A DNA stretch of 64,000 bases from Symbiodinium kawagutii (lineage: Eukaryota; Sar; Dinophyceae; Suessiales; Symbiodiniaceae): positions 613,746-677,745 of the forward strand of contig VSDK01026359.1 of the NCBI GenBank assembly GCA_009767595.1, written 5' to 3'. The translations under genes were made by a program, and so were the position numbers. Below, piece by piece: positions 43,209 to 53,607 of this stretch. The notes below the pieces were generated by a model, which saw only the letters and a list, made by a program, of their open reading frames with translations, searched no databases and was not told where the DNA came from. Every line of letters begins with the position of its first letter. Positions within the stretch are counted from its first letter, which is position 1.

Positions 43209-43421
43209 GTTAGAAAGGTGGCCGCAAGATAGCGACTCAGGATTTGGACGAAATTATGTCACAGGTTGTCAAATATCTTTATGTCATGTTTAAAAGATGG
43301 ACGGATCACAAAACCTGCAAGGCAATCAACATAGCTAATACCGAACTGAAATTATTGATTAACCAACAACGTACTTACCGCACTTGCTTCACCCACAAAC
43401 GGACAACAAAGCATCTTATAG

Positions 43422-43492
43422 TTCCACCCCTGACTTGGTTAAGGAGGTACCGCCTTGGTCCCGCCAACAAGCGACAGCGGACCCCATCATTG
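43422..43492 (+). CDS. Candidate exon
   Basis: AGCATCTTATAG to ATCATTG|GTTGCC, frame STPDLVKEVPPWSRQQATAD then PII. A second frame (PLTWLRRYRLGPANKRQRTP) is also open. Confidence 0.5.
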
Positions 43493-43767
43493 GTTGCCTG
43501 TGCCGGGATAATCAATCAACCACTGGAAATCACCATTACAAACAGCATTTTGGACCATTTTTGGCCAACCCTTATGGACCATATTTAGCCAAAAATAATT
43601 TGCTAAAGAATGGCTCGAGAATGGTTTTGGCCATATTTCACCACGACTAATCAATGTGAACCATTGTCATGCCATTTTGTAGCTATTAAAAAATCATTAT
43701 TCATCATGAATCAACCATCGAGGACCATTAGCCACCATTAACCATGACTTTTGCCCTCGCCACCGAG

Positions 43768-43913
43768 TGTTTTGATCTGCCCATGGAGTTCTTCGGCTCC
43801 ACCAGGATCATTGAAAGCCATGCCTTCACCGCTGCGGAACAATGCCTAGCCACTCGAATCGCCAGTCCCGAGGCAAAAAAGGATCAGACATGGGGCGTTT
43901 CTGCTTTTTCTGG
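43768..43913 (+). CDS. Exon with good splice sites
   Basis: ACTTTTGCCCTCGCCACCGAG then frame CFDLPMEFFGSTRIIESHAF, then TAAEQCLATRIASPEAKKDQ, then TWGVSAFS, ending CTGG|GTGAGA. The frame is also open upstream to an ATG at 43744. Coherent globular composition. Family not recognised. Confidence 0.75.
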
Positions 43914-44178
43914 GTGAGAAACCATCAAATGTCCTTCAATCACCATCAGATGTCCATCAGATGTCCATCAATGAACATCAAATGTTCGCCAATAACCATC
44001 AAATGACCAGCTTTCAGGTGGTTTCCAAAGATTTCGGATGTCTAAAGGACACCAAAGTTGGTACAAACGACAGGTGCTGATTGGTTCGACGCTCAGTGGA
44101 AAACTTACAGCCACTTGGTACCTTGAATCCCTAGTCATGGCTTTACCCAAGAAAAACCTGTGGCTATCCATTCTTCAG

Positions 44179-44247
44179 GTCTCATTTTTCATGAACGCTG
44201 TCAATGTTCGTGCAACTCTTGCGGATGCTGTAGATGCGTCATCGTTG
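44179..44247 (+). CDS. Exon after a strong acceptor
   Basis: GGCTATCCATTCTTCAG|G then 23 codons VSFFMNAVNVRATLADAVDA, SSL, ending TTG|GTTCAG. A possible earlier donor at GTAGAT. Confidence 0.6.
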
Positions 44248-44415
44248 GTTCAGAGACAGAAATCCAGATGAACAAGCAACAAGTATGTAAATGGTGCCAC
44301 ACCAGTCAAGTCAAACGTCTCTGACCGCAAAGACACCAGAGATTGACTCGTTTCTCCATCAATGAATTTCCTTTGTGATGGAATGTGCTGATTGCACCGT
44401 TGCAACTGAAACCAG

Positions 44416-44494
44416 TTTTTATGAAAGAGTTTTGAAGGAAACAACAGCGCAGATGAAGCAAGACCTTCTGGGCAGCTTTTCCAAAAGCTTACAG
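44416..44494 (+). CDS. Exon with GTAGTA donor
   Basis: TTGCAACTGAAACCAG then frame FYERVLKETTAQMKQDLLGS, then FSKSLQ, ending TTACAG|GTAGTA. A helical, coiled-coil-like pattern. In another frame 44425-44715 is open for 96 codons without an early ATG (see findings), so the reading is not unique. Confidence 0.6.
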
Positions 44495-44822
44495 GTAGTA
44501 ACTTTTGGCCTCAGCTATACTGTTTTGGCCATTTTGTCGTCAAGTTCTTTGTAGAGATGTTGGCTCTTCAGTCTTCCCCCTCATTTGCTCACTCTGAACC
44601 TGGGGGAAAGTTTGTAAATCCGAAATCATCCGAATCTTCAGTTTCTCCTGGTTCGTTGCCGTCAAACCCAGCAAGAATTGATGGTACAGTCCAAAAACCC
44701 ACGAAGTTATATTAGCTCAAGCAAGTAAACATAAGTAAAAAATGGTCAAAGTCCAAAGATCTCCAACACAATCGGTTGCGCATAGCCACACTGCTGGTTG
44801 CCGGGTTTCGACCCACCACCAG

Positions 44823-44901
44823 ATCCAAGCACGGCTCTCCCAGGACTTGTGGCTACGTGAGGCAACCGACGATAGCACCACAACGGTCAACGTGGTGCAA
44901 G
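44823..44901 (+). CDS. Exon with GTGAGG donor
   Basis: TTCGACCCACCACCAG then frame IQARLSQDLWLREATDDSTT, then TVNVVQ, ending GCAAG|GTGAGG. It stops after one base of a codon, which the next candidate (46291) can complete in phase. Confidence 0.65.
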
Positions 44902-44944
44902 GTGAGGGCGGCTGAGGGGTTGGAGGCTTGGGGGTTGGGTAACC

Positions 44945-45030
44945 ATCAGATGGTGAAATGATGGTGAATTGATGGTGACTTGATGGTGAATTGATGGTGA
45001 ATTGATGGTGAATGGGTGGTGACTTGATGG
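44945..45030. repeat. 11-bp array, TGATGGTGAAT orientation
   Basis: Seven or so copies of ATTGATGGTGA / CTTGATGGTGA, the exact reverse complement of the array at 45.17-46.00 kb. Confidence 0.9.
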
Positions 45031-45169
45031 TAACCATAGCTGAGCATCATTGACCATCATAGTGACTACCATCATGAACCACAACCTCAATCAACCAGCC
45101 ATCCTTAGTCATCATTCAACCTCAGATAACCACCATGAATCATTATTTACGATGAATTCACCATCAATT

Positions 45170-46000
45170 CACCGTTGATTCACCATCAAGTCACCATCAA
45201 GTCACCATCAAATCACCATCAATACACCATCAATTCACCATCAAGTCACCATCCATTCACCATCAAGTCACCATCAAGTCACCATCCATTCACCATCAAT
45301 TCACCATCCATTCACCGTCAAGTCACCATCCATTCAACATCAAGCCACCATCAAGTCACCATCAAGTCACCATCCATTCACCATTCATTCACCATCCATT
45401 CACCATCAAGTCACCATCAATTCACCATCAAGTCACCATCAAGCCACCATCAATTCACCATCAAGTCACCATCAAGCCACCATCAATTCACCATCAAGCC
45501 ATCATCAATTCACCATCAATTCACCATTAATTCACCATCCATTCACCATCAAGTCATCATCAAGTCACCATCAATTCACCATCAATTCACCATCAATTCA
45601 CCATCAAGTCACCATCAAGTCACCATCAAGCCAACATCAAGTCACCATCCATTCACCATTCATTCACCATCCATTCACCATCAATACACCATCAATTCAC
45701 CATCAAGTCACCATCAAGCCACCATGAATTCACCATCAAGTCACCATCAAGTCACCATCAATTCACCATCAAGCCACCATCAAGTCACCATCAAGTCACC
45801 ATCAAGTCACCATCAAGCCACCATCAATTCACCATCAATTCACCATCAATTCACCATCAATTCACCATCAATTCACCATCCATTCACCGTCAAGTCACCA
45901 TCCATTCAACATCAAGCCACCATCAATTCACCATCAAGCCCCCATCATCCCCCATCAATTCGCCATCAATTCACCATCAATTCACCATCTTTAAGAATAA
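45170..46000. repeat. 11-bp array, TCACCATCAA(G/T) orientation
   Basis: About 75 copies of an 11-bp unit (TTCACCATCAA, GTCACCATCAA, TTCACCATCCA). Because 3 x 11 = 33, every frame stays open, giving a spurious 312-residue Ser/His/Pro-rich frame. Confidence 0.95.
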
Positions 46001-46290
46001 CTCCTGATTTAATCATTGATTCAGCATCACTAGTTCTTGACCATCAACCAGCCATCAATTCATTTTCATTTTACCATCCTTTACAGTCACTCGGGATCAA
46101 TGGACCAGCATGAACCATGAATCATTAGTCACCATCCTTAACATCAACTCGCCATCCTTCACGATCCTTAAGCATGTACTATGAACCATCAACTAGCCAT
46201 CCTTAGCCATCAACTAACCATCAGATTAACCAACCAACCATCACTCATGACCAACCATGGCTCATCAAGGCCCATCACGGCACATCCAAG

Positions 46291-46415
46291 CCGCGCCAAG
46301 CGCCGCGTTGGAGGAGCTTCGGGCCGAGTCTTGGGATACTGCGCCCAGCGTTTGGAGGGCCATCCCAGGAGCGCGGGAGCAGGGACCGATTTCAAGCGTC
46401 AGAAATCGCGGCTTG
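46291..46415 (+). CDS. Exon, frame between two options
   Basis: GGCACATCCAAG to GGCTTG|GTCAAG, 125 nt. Frame A: APSAALEELRAESWDTAPSV then WRAIPGAREQGPISSVRNRG, in phase with 44823-44901. Frame B: AKRRVGGASGRVLGYCAQRL. High GC. It may belong to the acetyltransferase gene ending at 49699, but no GNAT motif is visible in it. Confidence 0.6.
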
Positions 46416-46894
46416 GTCAAGTTGATTGAGTTGGTTGGGTTGCTGAACGAAATATGGAGTTTATTAAGTTGGTTGGGTTGGTTAAGTTGATTAAGTTGCG
46501 AAATAAATGGTCAAAACGTTGGTGAAAATCTAGAATTCAGCCTAGAGTTGGTAAATTCAGTTCGTCAATGAATGATTAAAGTTGGTGCATGGTTGATGCA
46601 TGATCAAAGTCTGTGAAACCTTCAAGAGACCGCGGAGATTTCTATTAAGTTGGTCAAGTTGCCAAATAAATGGGCAAAAAGTTCGCTAACGTCCAGAAAT
46701 CAGCTCAAAGTTGGTTGATGAACGGGTACAGATTAGCGATGGTCACTTGATAGTTGGTGATGGTCAAATAGGGGTTAGTAGATTGGTAAATATCAAAGCA
46801 ATATCAACTGTCATTTGATTTGGAGGTTCACATAACTACAATCCTTACGATCCGTTGGCAAAGGTCAATGATGCTTAAGAAACATGCTTCACAG

Positions 46895-47065
46895 CCACGG
46901 TGACGGCATGGATGGCAACTGTTCGATCCTCTGGCAAGCCAAGCATTGTGGCCATGGGTCCGGGAAACTAACAGCAGTTGTCCATGGCGCAGTCCGAGCA
47001 CGCATAGTCCAAGTGCAACCAAAAGGGTTGTCCTCACAGTGCGGGAACTGTTTGAAATGGTTTAT
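46895..47065 (+). CDS. Candidate exon upstream of the GNAT exons
   Basis: After GCTTCACAG, or after AACAGCAG at 46977, the frame includes LTAVVHGAVRARIVQVQPKG then LSSQCGNCLKWF and ends TTTAT|GTGAGA. It ends after two bases of a codon, exactly what the exon at 48824 needs. The AVVHGAVRARIVQV stretch could be the beta-hairpin that precedes motif A in GNAT folds (inference). Confidence 0.45.
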
Positions 47066-48823
47066 GTGAGAGTTTCCCTGTTGCCCCGGACAAGTCCACC
47101 CTTCGCTGTTTTGGATCGTTGGTTAAAACCCAGTTATATTTCCACTAATTACTCATTATAGTTGCTGCCCTATTGGTTGTTTCCTTCGTGATGACGTCTG
47201 TGCAGCTGGATATCCCAATTACAGGCACATGACTATCTCGTGCCTCATTTAGGCCAATCGCTTTAAAACGTTGCAAATATCATATGAAACGCCACTTCTG
47301 GAAAGCGTGCCTTATTCGTGAATCGCAGGCGAACTCCACATATTTAGAAACCACCTCCAGAAACGACATTGTTTTTGAGCATGACCATTTTGATTGCCAA
47401 ATACCATTGAAATTCACATGTTGCTCAGGCAACCCTTGGGACAACCAATCATCATGTTAGCGTAGCGTTTAGTATGGTTTTTTGTTTTCTTGCCATTTGC
47501 TAATGTTGAGTGAGTCGTTTGATCACTGGCCTGTCTCTTGGGGCCATAAAAATGAATTTTCCCTACCTCGTCCGCACCTCGTCCGGGTACCTCGTCCGGT
47601 TCAGGTTTGGATTTGTAGCATAGATGGCAGACAACCGTTGAACCATTGTTTTCGCAGCGTTCAGATGCAGTTCTCCAGCCCCAAGGCATCCGTTTTGAAT
47701 CCCCAATGGTATATTTAGATCACTAGCGTTCCATTGGTTTTTGGATGTTTTGGCGACAAGAAATGTCAGTCAGGAGACATTTTTCCCATCAGCGTTCCAC
47801 TGTAATTTGGATTTAGGCATGCTTTAGGCATGCTTTCTTTCAACCAGCGTTTACATTGTGATTTGACATCAAAAAAGGGTTGAGGCATGCTTTAGGCATG
47901 AGATTGTCGGGTACCTGTATCAGTACTCATAGTTGTTCTAATAGCTTTAGTTAATCATTGCTATGTCGTCAATTTGTTCTATGAATCATCACTAATTTGA
48001 GAATGCTAATGGTGTGTTATTATTGCATTGTTCCGATTATGATCATTGTAGTACATTACCATGTTTACAGTGATCCATCACCCCCGGCCATTCTCAAGTA
48101 CCACATTTGTATCGTCAGTAACATCGCTTATAGTTTATAGTCTATAGTAACTTGCTCCACTAGTGCTCGTTTCCCTATCATTGTAAGACCAATGGTTTTG
48201 AAACCTTAGCTTATTGTACTTGTACGCAGTTGTATGGCAACATCAGCCTCATCTTGCATGTTCTAGCTCTACTGTAGCTTATGGCCCTAAGCAGCTGATA
48301 GTTTGATAACCCCTTGTTGTTAAAGCTTGCGAAACGGGTCTTAAGCTATATTTTCCACTTGGTGGATACGTACACAATATTCCCCCATATCTACAGCGGA
48401 CAAATCACCATGCTCTTAACCCCCAGCCAATTGGATAAATCATGAAGGGTTCATCAACCATCAACGATGCTAACCCAAAGTTATACAACCATTCAGCAGA
48501 CTTAATATCATGGGGTTGTAAGACCATCAATGAACCACTCATCGTCTCAACATTGCCCATGATTAACCATTGATTCCCCATCAATTTCCATTCACCATGA
48601 ATCATGGTAATCTCCCGCTAAATAATTCCCCATCAATTCTTCACCAAAAGTCCTGTGAATCATTCACCATAACCATCAATTCACTTTTTTTTGACCACCA
48701 GAATTCGACCAACAAGCAACAACCACGGGCATCACCAAGCTCAACCACCTGAGAAATTCCTCCAATCCAGGGGCATCCATCCACCCTGGTAGCCACCAAC
48801 CCATCCACCTGCCATCGCCGCAG
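47066..48823. other. Long intron, no confident exon
   Basis: Includes three CCTCGTCCG(G/C) repeats (47575-47605) and repeats of GGCATGCTTTAGGCATG (47817-47840, 47884-47900). A minus-strand frame at 47414-47689 is coding-like (VVCHLCYKSKPEPDEVPG) but lacks supporting splice sites. Confidence 0.45.
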
Positions 48824-48959
48824 CTCCCCGTGGCTCCACGTCCTCGCTGTGGCCGTGGACGCCGCGCAGCGCCGCTGTGGCTGGGCTGAGCGCCTGCTGC
48901 GTTACGCGCTCACGGCGGCCCAGGGCCAGGGCGCGACGGCGGCGGTGCTGCACGTGCGG
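48824..48959 (+). CDS. GNAT-family N-acetyltransferase, penultimate exon (motif A)
   Basis: CCATCGCCGCAG to CACGTGCGG|GTGCCA. The frame SPWLHVLAVAVDAAQRRCGW continues AERLLRYALTAAQGQGATAA, then VLHVR. This fits GNAT motif A: a beta strand (LHVLAVAVDAAQ), the acetyl-CoA pyrophosphate loop in the Q/RxxGxG/A position (here QRRCGWAERLL, with the second glycine replaced), then helix and the next beta strand (AAVLHVR). The family transfers acetyl from acetyl-CoA to an amine; substrate unknown. Joins in phase to 49613. Third positions almost all G/C. Confidence 0.8.
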
Positions 48960-49612
48960 GTGCCATGGGGGGCCCAGGGGAGGTGGTGGCTTGGTGGGGT
49001 GGTTGGTGGCTTGGGTGGTTGGTGGGTTGGTTAATGATGGTTGGTTAGTGGTTGATGGTGGATTATGGTAGGGTGGTTGATGGTTTATGGCGACCATTGA
49101 TGGTGAATCATGGTTCTGATGATGGCTAATGATGGTGAATCAGGGCTGGTTGATGGTTGGTTGATGATACTTAGTCCTGGCTAGTTGATGGTTGCTTGAT
49201 GATGGTCGATGGTTGGTTGGTGGTGGTGTACTTTCTGCATAGGACTCCATCTACCACAAGTCACCTTGGTGACCCAAAGTCACGAAAACACAATGATAAC
49301 AACAATCCAGTGATGATGACATCAACAAGAATAAACACAATCGATCACCAAAAGAAACAAGAACAATAATCCAGGGTGGTGATATTAGTGAAGATGACAT
49401 CAACAACAAGAACAAATGATAACAAATGCCGATGTTTATGGTGGAACACTGCTGGTGGAACAAATGCCGATGTTTATAACAATCTTATTTGTTGGTTATT
49501 ATCCACCATGAAATTGGTTGGTTAACTGCTTGACCCGGTCGCTCGCCATGTGATTCGTTGTGATTCGTTTCGTGTGTTCAACAGCCAGCTCTGTTCGATC
49601 CGTGGCCGCCAG

Positions 49613-49699
49613 GTGGAGAACCATGGGGCACAGCGGCTTTACCGAAAGCTGGGCCACTTGGTTGTGGGCGGGCCCTGCTGCTTCACGATGTTGCGCTAG
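49613..49699 (+). CDS. GNAT-family N-acetyltransferase, last exon
   Basis: GTGGCCGCCAG|G then VENHGAQRLYRKLGHLVVGG, PCCFTMLR and TAG at 49697-49699. VxNxxAxxLYxKLGF (here LGH) is the classic C-terminal GNAT motif B, whose asparagine and tyrosine region contacts acetyl-CoA. Joined to the previous exon the strand reads ...LHVR-VENHG..., as expected for the family. This is the only gene end in the window I can place with confidence. Confidence 0.85.
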   Translation: MENHGAQRLYRKLGHLVVGGPCCFTMLR

Positions 49700-49738
49700 C
49701 GTCATTGTCATGACGTTTAGGTTGGGTAATCATTAATG

Positions 49739-50460
49739 ATGACCTAATGGTAATCAATGGTTTATTACCTGTTTGTGATGGTTAATCATGATTAATGGTT
49801 TATTAATTGTTTAGGATGGGTAATTATTAATGACAATATGCTAGGTTATTCAGGTTAATTCAGGTTAATTCAGGTTATTCCTAGTGATAATCAATGGTTA
49901 ATTATTAATGATGACCTAATGATAATCAATGGTTTCTCACCTGTTTAGGATGGGTAATGATTAATCAATGACCTAGTGATGACCTAGTGATAATCAATAA
50001 TGATCTTAACTAATTATCAATGTTTAAGGATGGTTAATTATTATTGATAACCAATGATAATCAATGGTTTATTACCTGTTTGTGATGGTTAATCATGATT
50101 AATGGTTTATTAATTGTTTAGGATGGGTAATTATTAATGACAATATGCTAGGTTATTCAGGTTAATTCAGGTTAATTCAGGTTATTCCTAGTGATAATCA
50201 ATGGTTAATTATTAATGATGACCTAATGATAATCAATGGTTTCTCACCTGTTTAGGATGGGTAATGATTAATCAATGACCTAGTGATGACCTAGTGATAA
50301 TCAATAATGATCTTAACTAATTATCAATGTTTAAGGATGGTTAATTATTATTGATAACCAATGATAATCAATGGTTTATCACCTGTTTAGGATGGTTAAT
50401 CATTATTAATGGTTCATTAATTGTTTAGGACCTAGTGATAATCAATGGTTGTTCTGGTCA
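49739..50460. repeat. 308-bp tandem duplication of AATCAATGG-rich sequence
   Basis: Landmark GGTTTATTACCTGTTTGTGA occurs at 49759 and 50067, 308 bp apart, and a third partial copy starts at 50373. Each unit contains TTCAGGTTAA triplets. The copies are nearly identical. Confidence 0.9.
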
Positions 50461-50522
50461 ATATGCGAAAATCATGGATACTAATTGATGGTGGATTCAT
50501 GGGTAATTGATGGCTTACGGAG

Positions 50523-50610
50523 GTCTACTGTCATCTCTTGGAAATGGCACCGAGAAGCGAATGCAACCAGCTTGCGAACTCACCTGCCCTTGATCTTCGG
50601 CGAGCGATTC
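50523..50610 (+). CDS. Candidate exon, possibly with a start codon
   Basis: GGCTTACGGAG then either VYCHLLEMAPRSECNQLANS or STVISWKWHREANATSLRTH in adjacent frames, ending ATTC|GGTGCA or ATTCG|GTGCAT. It follows the GNAT gene end by about 0.8 kb; ATG at 50544 could start the next gene (inference). Confidence 0.4.
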
Positions 50611-50774
50611 GGTGCATCACTACAGCCATCATGACAGCTTATCAACCACCATCAACCATCATCAACCAGCCTTGATCAACCATCATTCACCATCATTATC
50701 CCAATGGTTCACCATCAATGGTAGCCATCAACCATCATCCTGGCGCCGGTGTCGCGCCTTCAACGAACGCGGAG

Positions 50775-50847
50775 GTTTCCTTCGCGTGGCCAAAGTTTTG
50801 GGCTACTACACTCAGTGCGACGCCTGGGAGCTCCTTAGGTGCGCCCA
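50775..50847 (+). CDS. Exon with GTAAGC donor
   Basis: CGAACGCGGAG|G to GCCCA|GTAAGC. The frame FLRVAKVLGYYTQCDAWELL continues RCA. The open frame extends upstream (RRCRAFNERGG), so the acceptor may lie earlier. Good donor, GC-rich. Confidence 0.55.
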
Positions 50848-50849
50848 GT

Positions 50850-52403
50850 AAGCGAGTTGGCGGCTGTGGCAACATACCTAGAGGCTGCTTCTCTCAATCG
50901 TCAGTTTGGGGGCCCCAAGTTATCACCCAAGTCAGTAAGCATTTATAGAAATGAATCACCCTAGTCACCAACCATTTATAGATTTATAGTAGAAAACTAA
51001 TCATAAGTTTAGGGTCTCCCATTCTGAGACTCAGATCATTGTTCCCAACACTCACTTGCTTTGAAAAGCCAACCTGTAGATGGTAATTGTTGATTGTTCT
51101 TGGTCAGTAACCCTTACGCTGCAATCTTCATGAGTTGATATCAACCCGTACTAGTTTGTCATTGACCAGTCCAGCATTCCACATCATAAACGTTGGCGAT
51201 GCGCTCATAGTGTTTTGGTTTTGCAGGCAGCATTGTTCGGTTTTTGGATTGCCAAAACATTTGTGATATCCAAAAGTTGTTCGGGCAAGCGTATCCGTCC
51301 CGCAGAAAGTAATACATGTGCCACATTATGGTGTAATTCTGCTTGACCTCTAAATCACGTCAACTCTTCTACAAGAAGGGCATGATATATGTATTTGTAC
51401 TTAGACAGTTCATGTATGTGTTGGTAAATCATACTACCCAAACTGCGTGTAGTTTTGCTGAAGCTCCTTCTAAGGATCCGATAGCGGCGCTGTTGCTGTG
51501 AAAGTAGGGTCTCTTTATGCGAGAGATCTGCGAATATTGTTCTGAGAAACAATCTTTCAGACTTGTTAGAGAATGCATAGAGAGAGCAATATGGCACAAT
51601 ATGGCTAAAAATGGTGATTGGTGGCTTATAATGATGATGGATAGCTAATAGTGATAAACCATGCTTGGCAATGGCTAGTTATGGTGCATCGTAGAAATTG
51701 ATTGAAGGTACCCCATGGAGTTGTCCATAGATGAAGTGCCTCTCTTGAAGCTTCCCGATGCAAAGTCTTCATTTTGTAGGTACCGCCATGGCCATAGCAA
51801 GAAATGATCGTGGTTTTATCCCAAATCGTACCATTGGTCATTATCTGCCAGATCAAGCTGCATGAAGAATCATTCACCATGGTGATTACAACCATCATCA
51901 AGGCTCACAAACCATGAATAGCCATAATTACCCATGATCACTGCCCATGATATTCCTATTAGTGCTCTCTGTTGCCCCCTCCAATCAAACATTCTAGATG
52001 AAGCATCATTGTTGACGAAGCATCATTCAGCAACATTCATCATCATTCATCATGATTCTTCCCAGGATTAAAGTATTTGTGATCATCAGCCATCATCAAC
52101 CACCATCAACCATCACGTTTACCAACATTGACCTGACCAGTATCCAATGTCTATCATTGCTTGCCAGTGTTGCTCACCATTTGCCACGAATCATGATGAA
52201 CCATCAAGTATCCATAAAGAGCTGAACCATTATGAGCTGATTGTGAACCACTTCACCATTATTTGAACAATCATGATCATGGTTAAGTGGTTCATAGCGA
52301 TTAAGTGATGGTTCATCATGATCAACCAGCTCACTTCACCATCCTTAAGCCACTCCTTTGGCTTGGGAGCACCTTCCCAGCCCCCCAGCCATGTCACCAC
52401 CAG
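50850..52403. other. Intron-like DNA, no confident gene
   Basis: A diverged family A element is recognisable near 50906-51030. The 51.2-51.6 kb part is non-repetitive but not clearly coding. From 51.9 kb on, CATCATTCA/ACCATCAACC words lead to the next exon. Confidence 0.45.
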
Positions 52404-52488
52404 CCTCGCGCCGCGCGCTTGCGCTCCAGGGAGCTCCCAAACATGGCCCTGCAGCCCGTGGAGCACCAGGAGGCCCGCAGAACAATGG
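52404..52488 (+). CDS. Candidate exon, GC-rich
   Basis: ATGTCACCACCAG to CAATGG|GTCTGG. The preferred frame is RAARLRSRELPNMALQPVEH then QEARRTM. A second frame (RALALQGAPKHGPAARGAPG) is open. Located at the end of a CCATCAACC-rich intron half. Confidence 0.5.
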
Positions 52489-52737
52489 GTCTGGAGCAGC
52501 TGGGATAGGGGAGAACCATGGTGATGTTATGCCGAAAAAACCCTATAACCGTACGGTGATAACCCTAGTTATGGTGATAACCCATCATGAATAGTTATCA
52601 AACAACTAGTTATCAACCCTAGTTGATAATCATCATGAATAACCCTAGTTATGGTGATAACCCATGGTGATAACCCTATCAAACATGATTATAAACTGGG
52701 TTATCTCGCATCAATCATGGCTGATAACAGGATCAGA

Positions 52738-53114
52738 ACTATGGTTTCTCAAAATGGGGGACCCCCAAAGTTATGGTTGGTTTATTGCTGTAAATGGCTA
52801 AGATGAAGGATGAGGAGCGCACAGATGAATCGGAGTCCATCGCCATTATGCCCCAGACACAGGTGGTTGGGAACATAAGGTACTGTGAAAAGAGAAACAT
52901 GCAGAAACATGCATAAATTAGATGCACACAGCATCAACCAGCAGCTTGACGATATCGAAGATAAATGCAGTATCTTTCATGAGCCGACAGATGATCTGTA
53001 ACCGACGCAGGTGTACGAAGTGTAGGCTCAGAAGTCAACACAGGAAATGATTGCCAGAATGTAGCAGAACCCTAGGATGATTTGAGGGGTCCCCTATTTT
53101 GACAAACACCCATC
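52738..53114. mobile_element. Family A element interrupted by a 260-bp segment
   Basis: Left half (ATGGTTTCTCAAAATGGGGG ... AATGGCTAAGATGAAGGATGA) ends at 52813. The right half (AGGATGATTTGAGGGGTCCC...GACAAACACCCAT) resumes at 53074. AGGATGA stands at both junctions (52807-52813, 53074-53080). The inserted part begins with the coding-like exon at 52809-52862. Confidence 0.7.
52809..52862 (+). CDS. Candidate exon lying inside a family A element
   Basis: GGCTAAGATGAAG|G then 18 codons DEERTDESESIAIMPQTQ, ending CACAG|GTGGTT. The frame continues VVGNIRYCEKRNMQKHA to a stop. The acceptor belongs to the element's internal sequence. Acidic, unlike the surroundings. Confidence 0.5.
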
Positions 53115-53501
53115 AGGTGGTTGAACTAGCCCCTATCAGTATGGTTAGTAACCAGCTACTAACTGGGGATGCACATCCAACTCGTCTTGGGGCGATCTGC
53201 TGCTTGATCCAGGTGATTTTAAACCACAGACGGCAGATTGCGGGTTTCACATTTGGATGGTGAATTCATTCTTTCTGCGGGATGGTGCTGTTGGGGTCGG
53301 ATTTGTTTGCCCTTGGTTGGCTAGAAACGAAATTTGTTTCGCAAGAATCAACTGCACCTGAAAATGGGTTTCGCACGTTTGAGGAGCTTGCCACACCAGG
53401 ATGAAGAATGATAGGTAGATATTAGTAGACCCAGCTCTTGACAAACCCCACCACTTGAACCATCAATAGCTGGTATCAAATATCGGGGGGTCCCTTCGCA
53501 G

Positions 53502-53607
53502 ATGGATCTCCGACATCTGTGCCTGGATCAGCCAGCCAGCTCCAATGCCGTGGCCCAAGATTGCACCCCACAACCTGGTTCTATGGCGGGTGTTTCTGGG
53601 CAAGCTG
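53502..53607 (+). CDS. Exon
   Basis: GGGGTCCCTTCGCAG then frame MDLRHLCLDQPASSNAVAQD, then CTPQPGSMAGVSGQA, ending AGCTG|GTTAGG. A minus-strand frame (53463-53795) is also open, but the plus splice sites are good. Family not recognised. Confidence 0.6.

Noticed and set aside
45175..46113. 312-residue Ser/His/Pro-rich open frame
   Set aside because: Translation of an 11-bp tandem array (33-nt period), reading the intron words TCACCATCAA.
47414..47689. 91-codon minus-strand frame with a CHLC motif
   Set aside because: Coding-like but isolated, with no visible minus-strand acceptor or donor; kept only as a note in the intron entry.
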